Positions 49,201 through 61,779 are shown, counted from the first letter of the stretch. The stretch is DNA of 64,000 nt from Bedellia somnulentella (GCA_963576735.1 OY755173.1:7720873-7784872); one strand, 5' to 3'. The notes: generated by a model from the sequence alone, not told the origin. Program-made: numbers and translations.

Positions 49201-51310
49201 TGAAATTATTACGATATTATACTAAAGAAACGTATGATTTTCGATATTTTATTAATAAACTGCAAATACAAATGTCTTTGAAATTACTCTGAAGGTCAAA
49301 CACTGTTACAGTTTTTTAATAAAATAACGGTTATCTTAGCTTTGTTTGATTTAATTTCAAGAAAATATTGTTTAAAAACATAATATCTCGAAATGGTTTC
49401 GTAATCAGCACAACTTTTGTAAAACTTTGCATACCGAATTGCTGCTTTCTCAGCTAAGTAAAAATGTATCTACGGAGGACGCTTCTCGATGTTTTCCTTA
49501 ATTTAAACTCAAAGTAAAATGTCAACTCATTCTGGTTCATTGTACACAACTTAATTATAAATTTGCATAAGTGTTTCTGAAAAAACATGAACTAATTCAG
49601 GACTAAAAAAAATGATAAGCCGAGCCTTTTCCTATTAAGCCACCAACTAGTACTAACTACGTCATTTTAATCATTTTTAGTACAATGTATTATGTATCAT
49701 ATAATCGATACTCCTCTTGTTTTTAATATGTGGGAAGCAACACATCCCCAGTTATTATTATTTATTTCATCATATGCCCTTCTTAATTATGAAAAGAGAT
49801 TATGGTTTTAAAAAAAGCTACAACAGGCGTTAAATATAATAAACTAACGTGTGATACACGATAGTTTATACGTTATATCTCCTTGACTAAGCAGGGGAAA
49901 AGATACATTATTGCTATTCTGAACAGGATCATACATAACATACATACATATACTCTCGGCTATAAATCCCTAGAAGGGGTAGCCAGAGCTAAGGAATTAG
50001 AAATTCCTAAGCCACATTTGGAAAATTGAGTGGGGAAAGGATGGTAAAGTAAAGGTTGTTGGTGATGGGTCTCCAGCCGCATCGCCCAAAAATATATAAT
50101 ATATAAAGCCCCAATACCGTTAGTCGCCTCTTACGTACACCCATCGGTAGAAACGGGGTAGTGCTATTCTAAGCCGACACTACACGACAATAGGATCACT
50201 TGTTTTTTAATATTAAACGACGACTTTTTATGTCAATGACGTTTCAGTCGCATAAAAAGTATTTTACTTACTTTGCTCCAGATTTAGCAAATAGGTCGGC
50301 CCATTCCGTAGCGTTGAAAAACTCAGCTGTGAACTGAGCCGCAAAGTCCTGGTAGGTGAAACCCGGGGGGTAGTTCTTTTCCATGAATTTAACTACGTCT
50401 GGAGCCTTGTCTGAAAAACGGTACGTATCATTATAATTTGGAAGGTTTTATGACTGTAAGGTGTATGAATTATATCAATGCCTCTATGTACTGAACAAAT
50501 ATAAACGTGACCAAAAATTACATTAACATTCAATTTAAAATAATTAATAGTAACAAATTATGTTATGTTGTTTTGAAATTTTTAGACAGAAAGTAAAAAT
50601 ATATAGGTATTTAATTTTAAAAATAAGCGGGTGTCTGAAATGAGCAGAACAAAAGAGCATTTATGAAAAGAACAATGAATGTGAGGGAAGCAAGAGAGAT
50701 TTATCAAGATCGTACAAAATGGCGATCGATAGTATCTGCCTACCCCAATGGCAATAATGAGCGTCAGTATAAGTGTTTTAAATATTTTTGAATTACTAAA
50801 TAAATATTTAACGTCTGGATTTATTAGTTATTATTATTAGTTTTTATATACGAAATGTGAGAAACACCCTCGTGGCCAACTTACAAAGTCAACTTTGGCA
50901 TACACTTAACATTACAAAAACCGGACTAATGTCACCAAAGCGCACCTTCTATTACAGTTGTGCACACTTGTATGTTAAATTTTTAAATAGGCGTAATTTT
51001 TTCCCCATTACTGGCTTAGAATTTTTACTTAGTATTAATGGTCTTTAGTCAGTCAGTGGCATTAATGATACAAATTAAACTTACTCTTCCATTCGATCCA
51101 AAACCATTCGGAATGGAAACTTGGCACAGCGAAAACTCCCCAGTGCACGAATATGCCAACTTTCGCACGATCATACCATTCTGGCAATGGCCTGGTGTCC
51201 AAAGATGCCCAACTTGGTTTATACTTTGCATTGTCTACTTCATTATTAGCATTGATTACCGTTAACCCGGTCACTATTTGTAAAACTACGAGCAACAGAG
51301 TTATCCCCAT
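45915..51310 (-). CDS. Fuca: Alpha-L-fucosidase (GH29), gene 2 of the tandem cluster
   Basis: Coding exons in transcript order: 51310-51085, 50410-50272, 48785-48319, 47531-47391, 46796-46438 and 46010-45915. They total 1428 bases, or 475 residues plus stop. Exons 2 to 5 are 139, 467, 141 and 359 bases, exactly as in gene 1, so the genes arose by duplication after the introns were in place. The chosen ATG begins [18 protein letters not shown], a signal peptide. The exon itself appears to start at an acceptor near 51325, within the 5' UTR. Motifs: [34 protein letters not shown] with the nucleophile Asp near 222; HKWENAF with the acid/base Glu near 286; [20 protein letters not shown]. All introns are GT-AG. 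Intron 2 holds a TIR element and a SINE, and intron 3 holds a MITE and a tRNA-like SINE. Confidence 0.94.
46175..46245. repeat. GA microsatellite
   Basis: About 70 bases of perfect GA repeats in the last intron of fucosidase gene 2. Likely to vary in length between individuals. Confidence 0.97.
46826..46932 (+). repeat. RTE 3' tail fragment in the fourth intron of fucosidase gene 2
   Basis: aaaataaaagagcatgtatg, then gtctctgcctaccgcaatgg and taatggcgtgagtatatata. An internal deletion joins the two parts of the RTE end. Confidence 0.7.
47600..47830 (-). repeat. tRNA-derived SINE in intron 3 of fucosidase gene 2
   Basis: gaaaacctcatgtggggatt, then cgacacaggcgggattcgaa and cccgtcgctcttgccaattg. 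It is on the minus strand relative to the window, with a deletion between the T and anticodon arms. Confidence 0.75.
47957..48211. repeat. MITE in intron 3 of fucosidase gene 2
   Basis: agccttatacacgatcggtt at the left and ataatgtataaggct at the right, with ccgaccaccgaccat matching atggtcggtggtcgg inward. Terminal repeat about 48 bases with a few mismatches. Confidence 0.82.
48945..49440. repeat. Inverted-repeat element in intron 2 of fucosidase gene 2
   Basis: aattcggtatgcaaagtttt at the left and aaaactttgcataccgaatt at the right form a 20-base inverted repeat. GCT follows or precedes at both edges. About 496 bases, AT-rich, without coding sequence. Confidence 0.8.
49931..50190 (-). mobile_element. 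SINE (RTE-ended), copy 10, in intron 2 of fucosidase gene 2
   Basis: Minus-strand copy with tail catacatacatatactctcg and head gccgacactacacgacaa, oriented like the host gene. Confidence 0.85.
50628..50775 (+). repeat. RTE 3' tail fragment in the first intron of fucosidase gene 2
   Basis: aacaaaagagcatttatgaa, then aagatcgtacaaaatggcga and tatctgcctaccccaatggc match the RTE terminus and resemble the fragment at 1-207 more than the full-length copy. Confidence 0.75.
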
Positions 51311-51329
51311 TGGGACTAGACGGAACTGC

Positions 51330-52330
51330 AAAATTAATAATAACACTTTAATTAAACGAAATCGATGTTTTTCTGTGATAAAGTTACAATTACAAACTAA
51401 AACTAGTCGTCTGTTTTGAGGTTATGTCCTATCGATCTGTTGCCATGGTAACCTAGCGTTCCCGCCACGGGTAACCCAGATAATTCGATTTGAGGTTTGA
51501 GCTAAGTTGCCGGGTTGTTTGTTAAACGATTATACCTATATCTTTAACTAAATACAGTTTGTTTAAAGCCGGGCAACTTATCAATCAAATTATTATTTCG
51601 TTTATGGGGTATGCGTTAATTTAGCAACTGAGCGAGCAATCTGCAGAGTGGAAACCGGGTTTCGGTTCCGGCGATTTGAAGTGCTTCAATACTACACTAC
51701 ACCTTGGCTTTTAAGTATTACCAAAGTGCTACAGCCAGATTTTTTGATATGAACTAGCAGCTCTGCACATTTACTTGTTTGTAAATGAACTCCGAAATAG
51801 ATCAACCAATTAAAAAAAAAAAATTAAAAAAAATAGATGTTTCAGAAGAAAAATATGCTATCACAAATATACCACCATTTTTTATTTATTTATGTTTTCT
51901 TCAAAATATCAAGACCGAGCGCAACCAGGGTAAATTACAAGTTATCAACTAATTACTAAAGGATGTTCTCAAAGCAAAATCCCATTCCCAAAAAATATAA
52001 AAATACATGCTAGGGTACTTACTTGTAACATATTAATCTAAACTATATGTTTTGATGACTATATAAATAAACAACCATCTAATACTGCTATCAGGAACCG
52101 ACTAACATACAAATGAAGTACTCAATATTATTGTTGTTTGAACCTTATCTGCGCTATCACAACACAATTATGCTTTCTTTGTGAATGAAGTGTGTTAACC
52201 TAATTACTTAATTATCGATGTTAATGCGATATTTTTATTTGTTTTGGTTACTAATATTGAATATATATCCTTCATGTGTTTGTAATTATTTTTATGAAGG
52301 TTTTAACGTCTAGTTATGTGTAATAAAAGA
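51330..52330. other. Upstream region of fucosidase gene 2, no gene seen
   Basis: AT-rich and without coding sequence. The 5' non-coding exon and promoter of fucosidase gene 2 are expected here because its first coding exon is preceded by an acceptor near 51326. Confidence 0.45.
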
Positions 52331-52338
52331 ATTTTAAT

Positions 52339-53588
52339 ATGCTGGGTGCGCCAATTTTCCCAGAAGCAGTGCCGGCAGCTGTGCAACAAAAAACTGATTC
52401 CCTGATATTTGCATGCGAGCGGTTACATGATTTATCTGCGCACACGGCGTTGACTCTGATCCGTCATTGTTTGGCGCTGCCTAAGGCCGTATATTTTTTA
52501 CGTACAGCTCCGGTGTGGAAGTTTAGATCAGAAGTAGAGACATATGATGAAACTTTAAAAAATCTTTTAGAAGATGTTCTAAATGTGCACCTTAGTGCTG
52601 AACAATGGTGTCAGGCAGCTTTGCCCGTACGGTACGGTGGCCTTGGTGTTCGTAGGATGTCAGATGTTGGGTTGCCCTCTTTTTTGGCTTCTTCGCATGG
52701 GGTGGTGGATTTAGTTGCTCGGATTCTCTCGTTGAATGGTGACGCGATCCGCTTGTCTGTTGTGGAGGAGGCATTAACCGAATGGGTAGCAGTAAGCCAG
52801 TCTTTAGACATACCTGAGCAGCCAAACGTGCAGCGGAGTTGGGATGACGTTTTATGTAAAAATAGGCAGGAGCGGCTTATTCGCTCTAACATGGGGGCAG
52901 ATTTAGCTCGAATTAGAGCTGTTTCGAGGCCAGAGTCTGGAGTGTGGTTGCATGCCCTCCCATCTCCCCAGTTAGGTACGTTTCTGGACAACGATTCGTT
53001 GCGAATTGCTGTGGCTCTTAGGTTAGGGTGTGATGTTTGCGAGCGCCATCAATGTTTTTGTGGCGTGGAAGTGGACACAAGGGGATACCACGGGCTGTGT
53101 TGCTCAAGGTGTGTTGGTCGATTTCCTCGTCATCATGCTTTGAATGACATAACATTTCCTGTATCTTGGAGCCGCCTGGTTTAAGTCGAACTGACGGCAA
53201 ACGTCCTGACGGCCTTACGCTGGTGCCTTGGGAACGCGGTCGGTGCCTACTATGGGACGCAACTTGTGTTTGCACTTTTGCTGTGTCGCATCTGCCGTCG
53301 ACAGTTTTGCGTTCAGGGGCTGCTGCTGAATCCGCTGCGGGGCTCAAGCATCGGAAGTATGAACAGCTCAAAGGAAACTATCTGTTTATTCCACTGGCCT
53401 TTGAAACTTCTGGTGCTTGGGGTTCGGAAGCTATAGCGTTTGTGTCGTCGTTGGGTAGGAGACTTAGGGAGCGGGGGCACGACAAGCGAGTGGGTTTCTA
53501 TTTGGCACAGCGACTTTCCATTGCCATCCAGCGTGGGAATGCTGCGAGCATTATGGGTGCTTTCGAGTCGCGCACCGTTGGGCTTTAG
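52339..53588 (+). pseudogene. C-terminal part of a retroelement-like protein, frameshifted
   Basis: The frame 52339-53184 includes RHCLALPKAVYFLRTAPVWK, then LPVRYGGLGVRRMSDVGLPS and CFCGVEVDTRGYHGLCC. A second frame, 53166-53588, continues with EPPGLSRTDGKRPDGLTLVP, RGRCLLWDATCVCTFAVSHL and LAQRLSIAIQRGNAASIMGA. I recognise this pair as the region that follows the reverse transcriptase in a group of animal non-LTR-like proteins. The reverse transcriptase itself is absent, as is any upstream part. The frames meet near 53160 with an apparent deletion. The KRPDG...WD.TC block may be nuclease-like, but that is a guess. No intron is evident. Confidence 0.6.
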
Positions 53589-53599
53589 TTTTTAATTTT

Positions 53600-54990
53600 A
53601 AGTGACTAGGCAATTAGCTTATTATATTATATTAGTTAAGTTTAGATTTAAGTGACTTTTTTATTATATAATTTATATTTCTATAAGTTGGTTAAGATGA
53701 CATTATATTGTATTATTTTGGATTTATAAATATAAAAAATGCATATTATATGACATTAGAATAAATAAAAATAAAAGAATTAATTATAATTTATTCTACA
53801 TTTTATAACATACTCATCATAATTATCAATTTGAATCTTTAGCTGAACGTGTTTTAATGAATATATTTTATAGCAGATATTGTATCGACACAGTTCATGA
53901 TATAATAAAGAAAATTTGGAAAAGAGTTGTTGAAAATATCATCAATTGTACTAATTATCTCCGCACCTGTATTTTGCTTTCCATAACATAGTAGCTACCA
54001 GACAAAAATCTCTGCGGGGCAATGAGGTAATTAGACATAATATTATTTTAGTTAGACAAATTAAATCCCCTGAATATTTTCATGTCACAAAAAAAATGAT
54101 TTCAAATTGACCACATCGCCAAACTATGACTTACAAAAATTGAATCCCACGATAAGATATAGCTTGAACAGCAGTCAGAAAAAGAAACGGTTTAGTGCTA
54201 ATATGAACCTAATCACCAACTCTGCCAACTACTAAAACTACAATTGTAAGTGATTGTGCATACCTTTAATTGTGATTTCTCTGTGATTTCAGCACTTAAA
54301 TGATTAACTTGGTCTATTATTATGGAAATTAAACACTTCAGTAACAAGTATCATTTAAACTTCAATATTAACTACGGTAACAAGGCAAATACACTTAGAA
54401 TATAAGTGCATATGGTGGTATTTATATTTCTTATGCGACTATAAGTCTATTCTCATAAGATGCAAACGCAATTCTAAGAACCAGGCCATTGATTAGTGAT
54501 AAGAATAAAAGTACAAATATTTCAGTTATTCGTTGATCAAATGAGGATGTAAGTTTATATATCTTTGTTTCAGGCAGACCATTGTTCGGATGTATTAGAT
54601 GTTGATATAGCTAACAAGAGATAGTTATGCAAAATAATAGATAACACTGTCAAACCATTAAACTACGGCCCAATGAGTGTTATGTGTGTCAAAGGAGAAC
54701 TTACGCATATTCAAAGTAATTATTTTTATTTTTAATAAAATCTTTGCAGACACGTTTTAAACGTTAGAAAAACATATTCTAGGAGAGTTTTCCTTTTAAT
54801 TGGTTTCCCCATTTTGAAAGTATTTTAGAAGTTTTAAATAGTAACTTTTTAAGATATCCCTATAAAACTTACAAAAAGGAAAGAAATTATATATCCCTGT
54901 CCATCGTAGCAATAGTAAGATACAACACCCCCGAGGCTTCTAAGGAGCTTATAGAGTCTATATGGAAGGGAGTCAACACACATAACCATG
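53600..54990. other. AT-rich sequence without recognised features
   Basis: No coding, RNA or clear repeat structure. AATAAA-like hexamers follow the retroelement remnant ending at 53588 but mean little in such AT-rich DNA. Confidence 0.5.
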
Positions 54991-55117
54991 ACCATTTATC
55001 GCTCATCACTCTTCTTGATATACTTTATTATGTTATAAATAGCTGATTGATTGCATCTGTGTTCAAACGGTATCACATTCCGGAGGTCTCGGGTTCGATC
55101 CCCATGAGTTGAACTTA

Positions 55118-55604
55118 AGCGCCCAGTACACAATGACCTGTGATGGGCCACGCTTTGCGATTCACAATTGTTGGCCACGATCACTTGGTGTTCACACAAT
55201 GGCCCATTGCTCATTGCTGCCTGGCAGTAGACTTGCGATGGAAGTCGAAGTAATTATGGCTGCAGCTATTTATTTATTATTATTTATGTAATTTATTTTA
55301 TTTATGTCGCTATTTATTAAATTTTTACGTCATATAGTGATTATAAATAAATTTTGCAACAAAATATTTCAAAAAACTATAAGTATAAGTAATCAGCGGC
55401 CGGTGACGAAATAAACAATGGCCCACTGTGTAAACACCACAGGCCACGCTACGCCATGATTCCTTTGAAGTGTGCTCGAAAAACCGACAACTTCCCGATT
55501 GCGCGCCACGATCGACAATTGTCCGCCATCATACACCATTGCCCCCTGTATACAGTGGCGATGGCGTGCAGTGGCCCATCATAGGCCATTGTGTACTGGG
55601 CGCT
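55118..55604. repeat. Harbinger-like MITE, 487 bases
   Basis: agcgcccagtacacaatg at the left and cattgtgtactgggcgct at the right, with an inner match gatgggccac against gtggcccatc. Flanked by TTA at 55115-55117 and 55605-55607. The interior has repeated ggccac and ggccca words. Confidence 0.85.
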
Positions 55605-55801
55605 TTACGAATTCAATCTATGTTATCAAACCCATTTGGATAGAATATGGTAGGCCAGATTTTCAATCTTCCAAAAATTATGATGATTTCGTGCTCCGTA
55701 GGGCACGTGGCCCAAGCTACTTTTACGGTAGGTGGTAGTTGTTGTAGACCAACTCGTATTACGCCAGCTTGGTGGAAAATTGCCATGTCAACCTATTCGG
55801 C

Positions 55802-55945
55802 CCCCTGATTATGTATCTTTAGCGACCGACGATTGTGTCGCAAATTGCATGATTATCGAAAAATTGTATGCAATTTGACAGTTTTGACAGCGACAATATT
55901 GCAGCTTGCGACACGATCGTGTTTGCAGGAGATACGTAATCAGGG
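55802..55945. repeat. Short inverted-repeat element
   Basis: ccctgattatgtatcttta at the left and gagatacgtaatcaggg at the right, and inward gacgattgtgtcgcaa against ttgcgacacgatcgt. About 144 bases, probably a MITE. Confidence 0.75.
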
Positions 55946-56550
55946 CGCGGGGCGACTCGATCCACTCGGTTGGGTCTTTTATGTGCTTTGATAGTTTTTG
56001 TGGAATTTAAAATCTAAGTATATAAATGTATGATGAAAAGGAGTAAATGATTAATGTGGTTAAAATACTGTTATGATCATTATCTATAAAGGGTATAGAA
56101 TATTATAGAGTGAAAATTACTGATAGAAGTGATAACGGTAAGATCAACGTATCAAAAGTGCATTGACTCACATTGTGGAAATATGTCGACTTAAATATAT
56201 CACATGAAATCATTATTTTACAGTAATTTCCCCACTAAACCTCTTAAATAGGGTACATAGTGGAGTTTAATAATCGGAAGCGTTGGCTGCTAAATATATG
56301 TATGTATGTAAACAAATGAATATATTCTTAAAATAACCAGCATTACTTTTTGATAGTGCTGGTAGGATATTATTACTATAGATTAATATTACTTTCGCTA
56401 AGATCAAATGTTAATTTCAAGTTTGTTTTCGCTATTAATTTATTCAAGTATCAGCACCATCATGTGACAGAACACTGGGTTATATTGAGTAATCGTTTCA
56501 CCTCAGACAAGCAGATCTAGATGAATTGAATTATAAGCCGACTTATTGTT

Positions 56551-59500
56551 CCGCCGTCCCGGAACTTGGTGCACTCCGGGTACTAAATAACCTTACCTAG
56601 TCAAGCGGGGCTCTGGCTAGGTGGACAGTTTACTTCCCTTGCTTCTCGTGGGTCCAATATGTGTTCCAATTCTAATAAACACGGAGGCGGCGATGTAGCT
56701 CGCCACTCATCACGCCATGGTTTCTCACGGGGCGAAAAGTGGGCTAAAGAGACCCGCTTCAGTACGATGAATGTATGTGGAGGAATGTTTGAAAAATTAG
56801 ATGAAGTATGTATGATTATGAATGAAAGAAAACTGGATTTTCTATGTTTAAATGAGACGAAGCGTAAGGGAAAGGAAGTTTCACAACTTGGCAACATCAC
56901 AGCAATCTGCTCTGGAGTCGCTGACAATGACCGAGCTGGCCAAGGAGTGGGACTTCTGATATCTGAAAGGATGGCTCAGTGTATGAAAGATTACGAATGT
57001 GTGAGTCCAAGGCTCCTGTGGATTAAGGTGAAATTGGGACTAGTCCGGATGCGCATAATTTGCGTTTATGCTCCGGACATGTCTAAATCCCTATCCGAGA
57101 GGGAGGAGTTTTGGAATCTGTTAGACGATGTTGTGAATGGGTGTGATCAGAATGAGAGACTTATAATGTTAGGAGATTTTAATGGCTGGGTTGGTGTGTC
57201 ACGCAACGGTTGCGAAAGAGTTTTAGGAAAGTTTGGCGATCAAAGAATGAATGAGAATGGTTAGAAATTGATTGAGGTATGTTTGGAGAGGAATCTTTGT
57301 GTTACAAACACGTTGTTCAAACACAAAGATATCCATATGTATACAAGACAGAGGGGAAGCGAGAGAAGTATGATTGATTTTGTGATAGTTTATGAAAGGC
57401 TGAGAGCAAAGGTTGTTGACACCAGGGTCTATAGGGGCACGAACGTTGGCACAGATCACTTTCTCGTTATATCACGATTAAGGGGTCTGTGTACGCGTTG
57501 GCGTCACAGGCCTAAAGTGTCAACAACGGATTTTGCGAGAATAAAAGTGGAAAAACTGCAAGAAGATGAAAATATCAGAGATGAATACGTGAGAAAAGTG
57601 GATGATAGACTAAGTTGCGTGGAGATGAAGGATGAAATGGAAATAGAAGAAGTATGGGATGTGCTCAAATCGACGATGGTTGAATGTGCGACGGAAGTTT
57701 GTGGTGTGTGTAAAAGATCAAATAGACCACCAACAAGTTGGTGGGATAAAGTTGTGAAAGAGGCGGTTGGAGATAAGAAGAAAGCGTGGTTAGGTTAGTA
57801 AACGGATGAATGCGAGTGTAACTGACGATGTAGTGCAGAAAAGTGAAGATGAATATAAGAGAGTTAAAAATGAGGTGAAGAAGAAAATAGTAAAGAAAAA
57901 GCGGGATTTGCAAGAGTGGTGTGAGAGGAAACTATCTGATAATTTCCGGAATAACCAAAAGTTATTCTGGAAGTATATCCGGAAGGAAAAGGGAGTGAGT
58001 GTAATAAGAGATGAACAGGGTGAACTGGCGACGGATGAAAGTAGCATGAAACGGGTATGGAAGAATTATTTTGAGGGACTGTTTGAAAAAGAGGATGCAT
58101 CCATTTCTTCGCCAATCGACAGTAATGTTGATTGGAACGAAGAGATGGGTGATTTCTGTGACAGTGAGATTAGTATGGAAGAAATAATGAAAGCAATGAA
58201 AAGTATGAAAGTAGGGAAGGCGGCAGGGTATGATAGGATTACTATTGAAATGCTGAGGGCTGGTAAAGGGTTGGTGGCTTCTTGGTTGTACTTCCTTTTC
58301 CAAAAATGCTGGTCGAGTGGCAAAGTTCCACGAGACTGGTGCAAGGCGGTGATTGTGCCTCTATATAAAGGAAAGGGGTCACACCAAGAGGCTAAAAACT
58401 ACCGCGGCATCAGCTTACTCAGCATTGTTGGTAAATTGTATGCTAAGGTACTGATTGAAAGAGTGATGAATGAATTTAGGAAAGGAATGGGATGTATGGA
58501 TCAAATCTTCTCTCTAAGGGCCAGTTTTTTGATCCGTGGTTAACTCAACAATTTGTTAAATATCGTAACTATTAGTTAGATATCAGCAACATGCATTTTT
58601 TGACCCGTGGTTAGAGTAACTTATGTCAAATATCGAACCAAAATGGATTTACGATTTGACAACTGGTTAGACATTTAACTATAGTCAATGTAACAAATGG
58701 TTATATTTTTAACTACGGATCAAAAAACTGGCCCTAAGGAGCATCACTGAAAAGTTCTTAGCTAAGAAAGGTGTATTGCTCCTTCATTGATTTAGAGAAG
58801 GCGTATGATAGGGTGGTAAGAAAGTGTTTATGGAAGGTGTTAACCAAGTTCGGTTTGGGGAGTCAACTTATACGTGCATTGGTATCACTCTATGAGGATT
58901 CTAGTGCATGTGTAAGAGTAAACGGGGAAAACACTGACTGGTTCGGAATCTCTAGGGGTGTCCGACAGGGATGTGTAGCTTCTCCGTGGCTCTTCAATTT
59001 GTTCATGGATGACTGTTTGACAGAGTTGCGTGAAAGTGATTATGGACTAAGGATGGGTGGATTCATCATTAAATGCCTCTTGTATGCTGACGATCAAGTG
59101 CTACTTGAATCATCGGCAGAAGAGTTGCAAGAGATGATGAATATTGCATGTGAGTCTTTTGTAAGAAAGGGAATGAGGGTGAATGTGGATAAGACCAAAA
59201 CGATGGTTTTTGAGAGACAGGAAGATGTGACAGAATGCGTGATTGCGATTGATGGTAAGGATGTGGAACAGGTGAAGGAGTTTGTATATCTGGGAAGTTT
59301 GTTTACAAGGGATGGAAAATGTGATGAAGACATTGAAAGAAGAGTGAAAAAGGGTAATGCGGTAAATGGAGCAAAGAAAAGCCTAATGATCAGTCAATCG
59401 GTGTCCGATTGGCCCGAATGGCTGTGCATGATGCTGTTCTTGTTCCTACGATTATGTATGGAAGCGAATGTTGGGTGTGGCAGAAGAAGCATGAGAGCAG

Positions 59501-59936
59501 AGTGAATGCAGTAGAGATGAGGTCCCTCAGAAAAATTTGTAATGTTAGATTGTGTGACCGAGTGAGAAATAGCGTTATTCGTGAAAAGTGTGGTGTGAAA
59601 GATGATATTGTAAGAAAGATAGAAAAAGGAATGTTGAGATGGTTTGGGCACATAGAGAGGATGGATGATAGAAAATTGGTGAAAGAGATCTATAGAGCTA
59701 GTGTGGATGGTAATGTTAGTAGAGGACGACCACGGAGAACACACTTGGACCAAATTGAGAGTGTGCTCAAAAAGGCTGGCGTCCGAAGTATGAAGAATAA
59801 AAGAGCATGTATGAAAAGATTGATGGATGTAAACGAAGCTAGAGAGGTTTGTCAGGATCGAACGAAGTGGCGATCGATAGTCTCTGCCTACCCCAATAGG
59901 AATTAATGGCGTGAGTATATGTATGTATGTATGTAT
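56551..59936 (+). pseudogene. Second RTE-type LINE, 5'-truncated and decayed
   Basis: Closely similar to the RTE at 8411-14453 but starting at ccgccgtcccggaacttggt, about 165 bases into the element. The endonuclease frame 56659-57264 ends at a TAG (aatggttagaaatt, where the first copy has aatggtgagaaatt). It is open again at 57268-57798. A deletion near 57797 removes part of the linker. Reverse transcriptase fingers follow at 57806-58510, and a deletion near 58470 removes about 35 bases before the GFRKG block. A Harbinger-type MITE interrupts it at 58518-58734. The palm domain runs 58771-59408 ([22 protein letters not shown]) and the C-terminus 59409-59906. It ends in gagtatatgtatgtatgta. Confidence 0.88.
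58518..58734. repeat. Harbinger-type MITE inside the second RTE
   Basis: gggccagttttttgatccgt at the left and acggatcaaaaaactggccc at the right form a terminal inverted repeat of about 23 bases. It is flanked by TAA on both sides. The RTE copy at 13244-13252 shows the uninterrupted ctctaagga. A 3-base TAA target and GGGCC ends are typical of PIF/Harbinger MITEs. Confidence 0.88.
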
Positions 59937-60057
59937 TATCTATACTTATAATAAATCTGTAGAGAGGTCAATTCTGTACATGAAATATATTTTCAAAATA
60001 ACTATCAGGTGATGATTAGGGATCGATACTGATGCCAAAAATGCAATCAGTAAAATT

Positions 60058-60059
<2 letters not shown>

Positions 60060-60107
<48 letters not shown>

Positions 60108-60108
60108 G
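60060..60108. repeat. TCTG microsatellite within the second Helitron
   Basis: About 12 perfect TCTG units at the same internal position as 44751-44819. Confidence 0.95.
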
Positions 60109-61562
60109 GTTTGTATGTTCCTTATGGAAACAAAAACTACTCGACGGATTTTAACGAAACTTGGTACAATTATTCTTCATACTCCTGCACAGGTTTTTGT
60201 ATACTTTCCAACAGAGTAGTAAAGGGGAATTTTGGGAAATCTTGGAAAAACGGGACAAGTTACTCCATTCTTTAAACTTCCGTCGCGTGTGCAGCCTTAA
60301 TGATTAAAGTAACATAAAATGTATGTATGGAGGAAAAAATCTTCATAAAATTTTCTAAAAAAAAATGTTCGACAGCATATGTCTATCTTTTTTGGTTGAC
60401 TCACAATATCACGTGTAACTCCTGATAGCTTAGTAGTTCAGAGTATTCTGATTATATTTGTTTAATCTTACGTTTATAATACTCTCACTCATCCCTAATT
60501 TAAAAAAGGTAACATTATTACCTATTCAATAAAAAAAATATCATAGAAATCAGTAGAGAAACAGCGAAATTACACATGCAATAAGCCATCGCGCCCGTGA
60601 CCAAAACCAAATAATTAATAATTTACATATTAAATACTAGATGGCGCCAGTAGTTGTAGTTGTTATAGTGCTTCATTGCGTTTTACTCAACTCAACTTCA
60701 ACTCATTCTAAAAATTAGTTAATGTTCGAAAATACTAAACCGTTCATATGAGCGCTTTCACAGAAATCACAAAGCTACACTCAGGGGCTGGAAATAAAAA
60801 CTTCCCTCCATTCTCACTTTGTAGTTTTTAACAGCGCAAACCTCATACAAAAGCGCTGTGATTTGCATATTCACCAATAGATGGCACTGTCGGTAATTGC
60901 TACATCGCGGTATGATTTCTTCTTTATTAGAGTATATAAACCAAAAAATTCATTGTGTCAATGTGGCCTATCCGACTTAGCTTTGGTACACTCCTTTGCC
61001 TCACAGGCCGCAGGGCCATGCCAGCAGCACCGAACCGGTGGGGTTTTAGTCGGTGAAAGTCCGACATACTCGAGAGAGCGACGGGGGATCCTATGAGGAT
61101 TTCCTCACCGGTAAAAAAAAAAAAGTGTCAATGTGGGTCATGGCATGCATCATATAAATTTTACGTTATCGATGTCATGATGAAAGTATGTACGTATGAT
61201 ACAATAGAATAGGTATGTATTGTATGTAGAAGTTAATGGTAATAGAATTTCGGTCGGGTGATTCCTTCGGAGTTCGAATTCGAACCGAAATGGCGTTAAT
61301 TAGGCAACATAAACTGAGTGTCATTGAAATCCAGCAAGAGGTAGCGTTGTATATCTCACTCTTTTTAATGAGTATTGAGTGAGAGCCTCATATTACTTCA
61401 TGAGATAGCCCTCATTTGAGGCGAGGTAAAGAGAATGAAATATACTCTATTAACGGGTCAACAGTGAGGCACGCGTAATGTTGCCGCTTTGCACTGAATG
61501 AGGGAAAATGAGTTCTAAGGTGTGATGTTTTATACTTGGTATTTTTTTATAAATAAACTTAA

Positions 61563-61779
61563 GGGCATCCCCGCATTTTCCAGCTATTGCACTCACTCTT
61601 ACGTCAAATTTACTGAGAGTGACAGGGACGGAAAAAACGCGCGCGCAGGATAAATGTAGTTTATTTAGTTTTATTGAATAACTATAATGTTTAAATGAAA
61701 AGTTAGCCATCAAAGTTACAGATGTTAAAGCTACGCGTATGTAGACACATGAGTTCACATGTATGTTATGCCAGTGGAG
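61563..61779 (+). repeat. Relative of the TTAA element, truncated by a SINE
   Basis: After TTAA (61559-61562) it reads gggcatccccgcattttcca and continues colinear with 27856-28080, including acgcgcgcgcaggataaatg. It stops at the SINE head at 61780. Confidence 0.75.

Noticed and set aside
56020..56540. Possible gene between the inverted-repeat element and the second RTE
   Set aside because: AT-rich sequence with a TATG run near 56299. No open frame or conserved motif was found.
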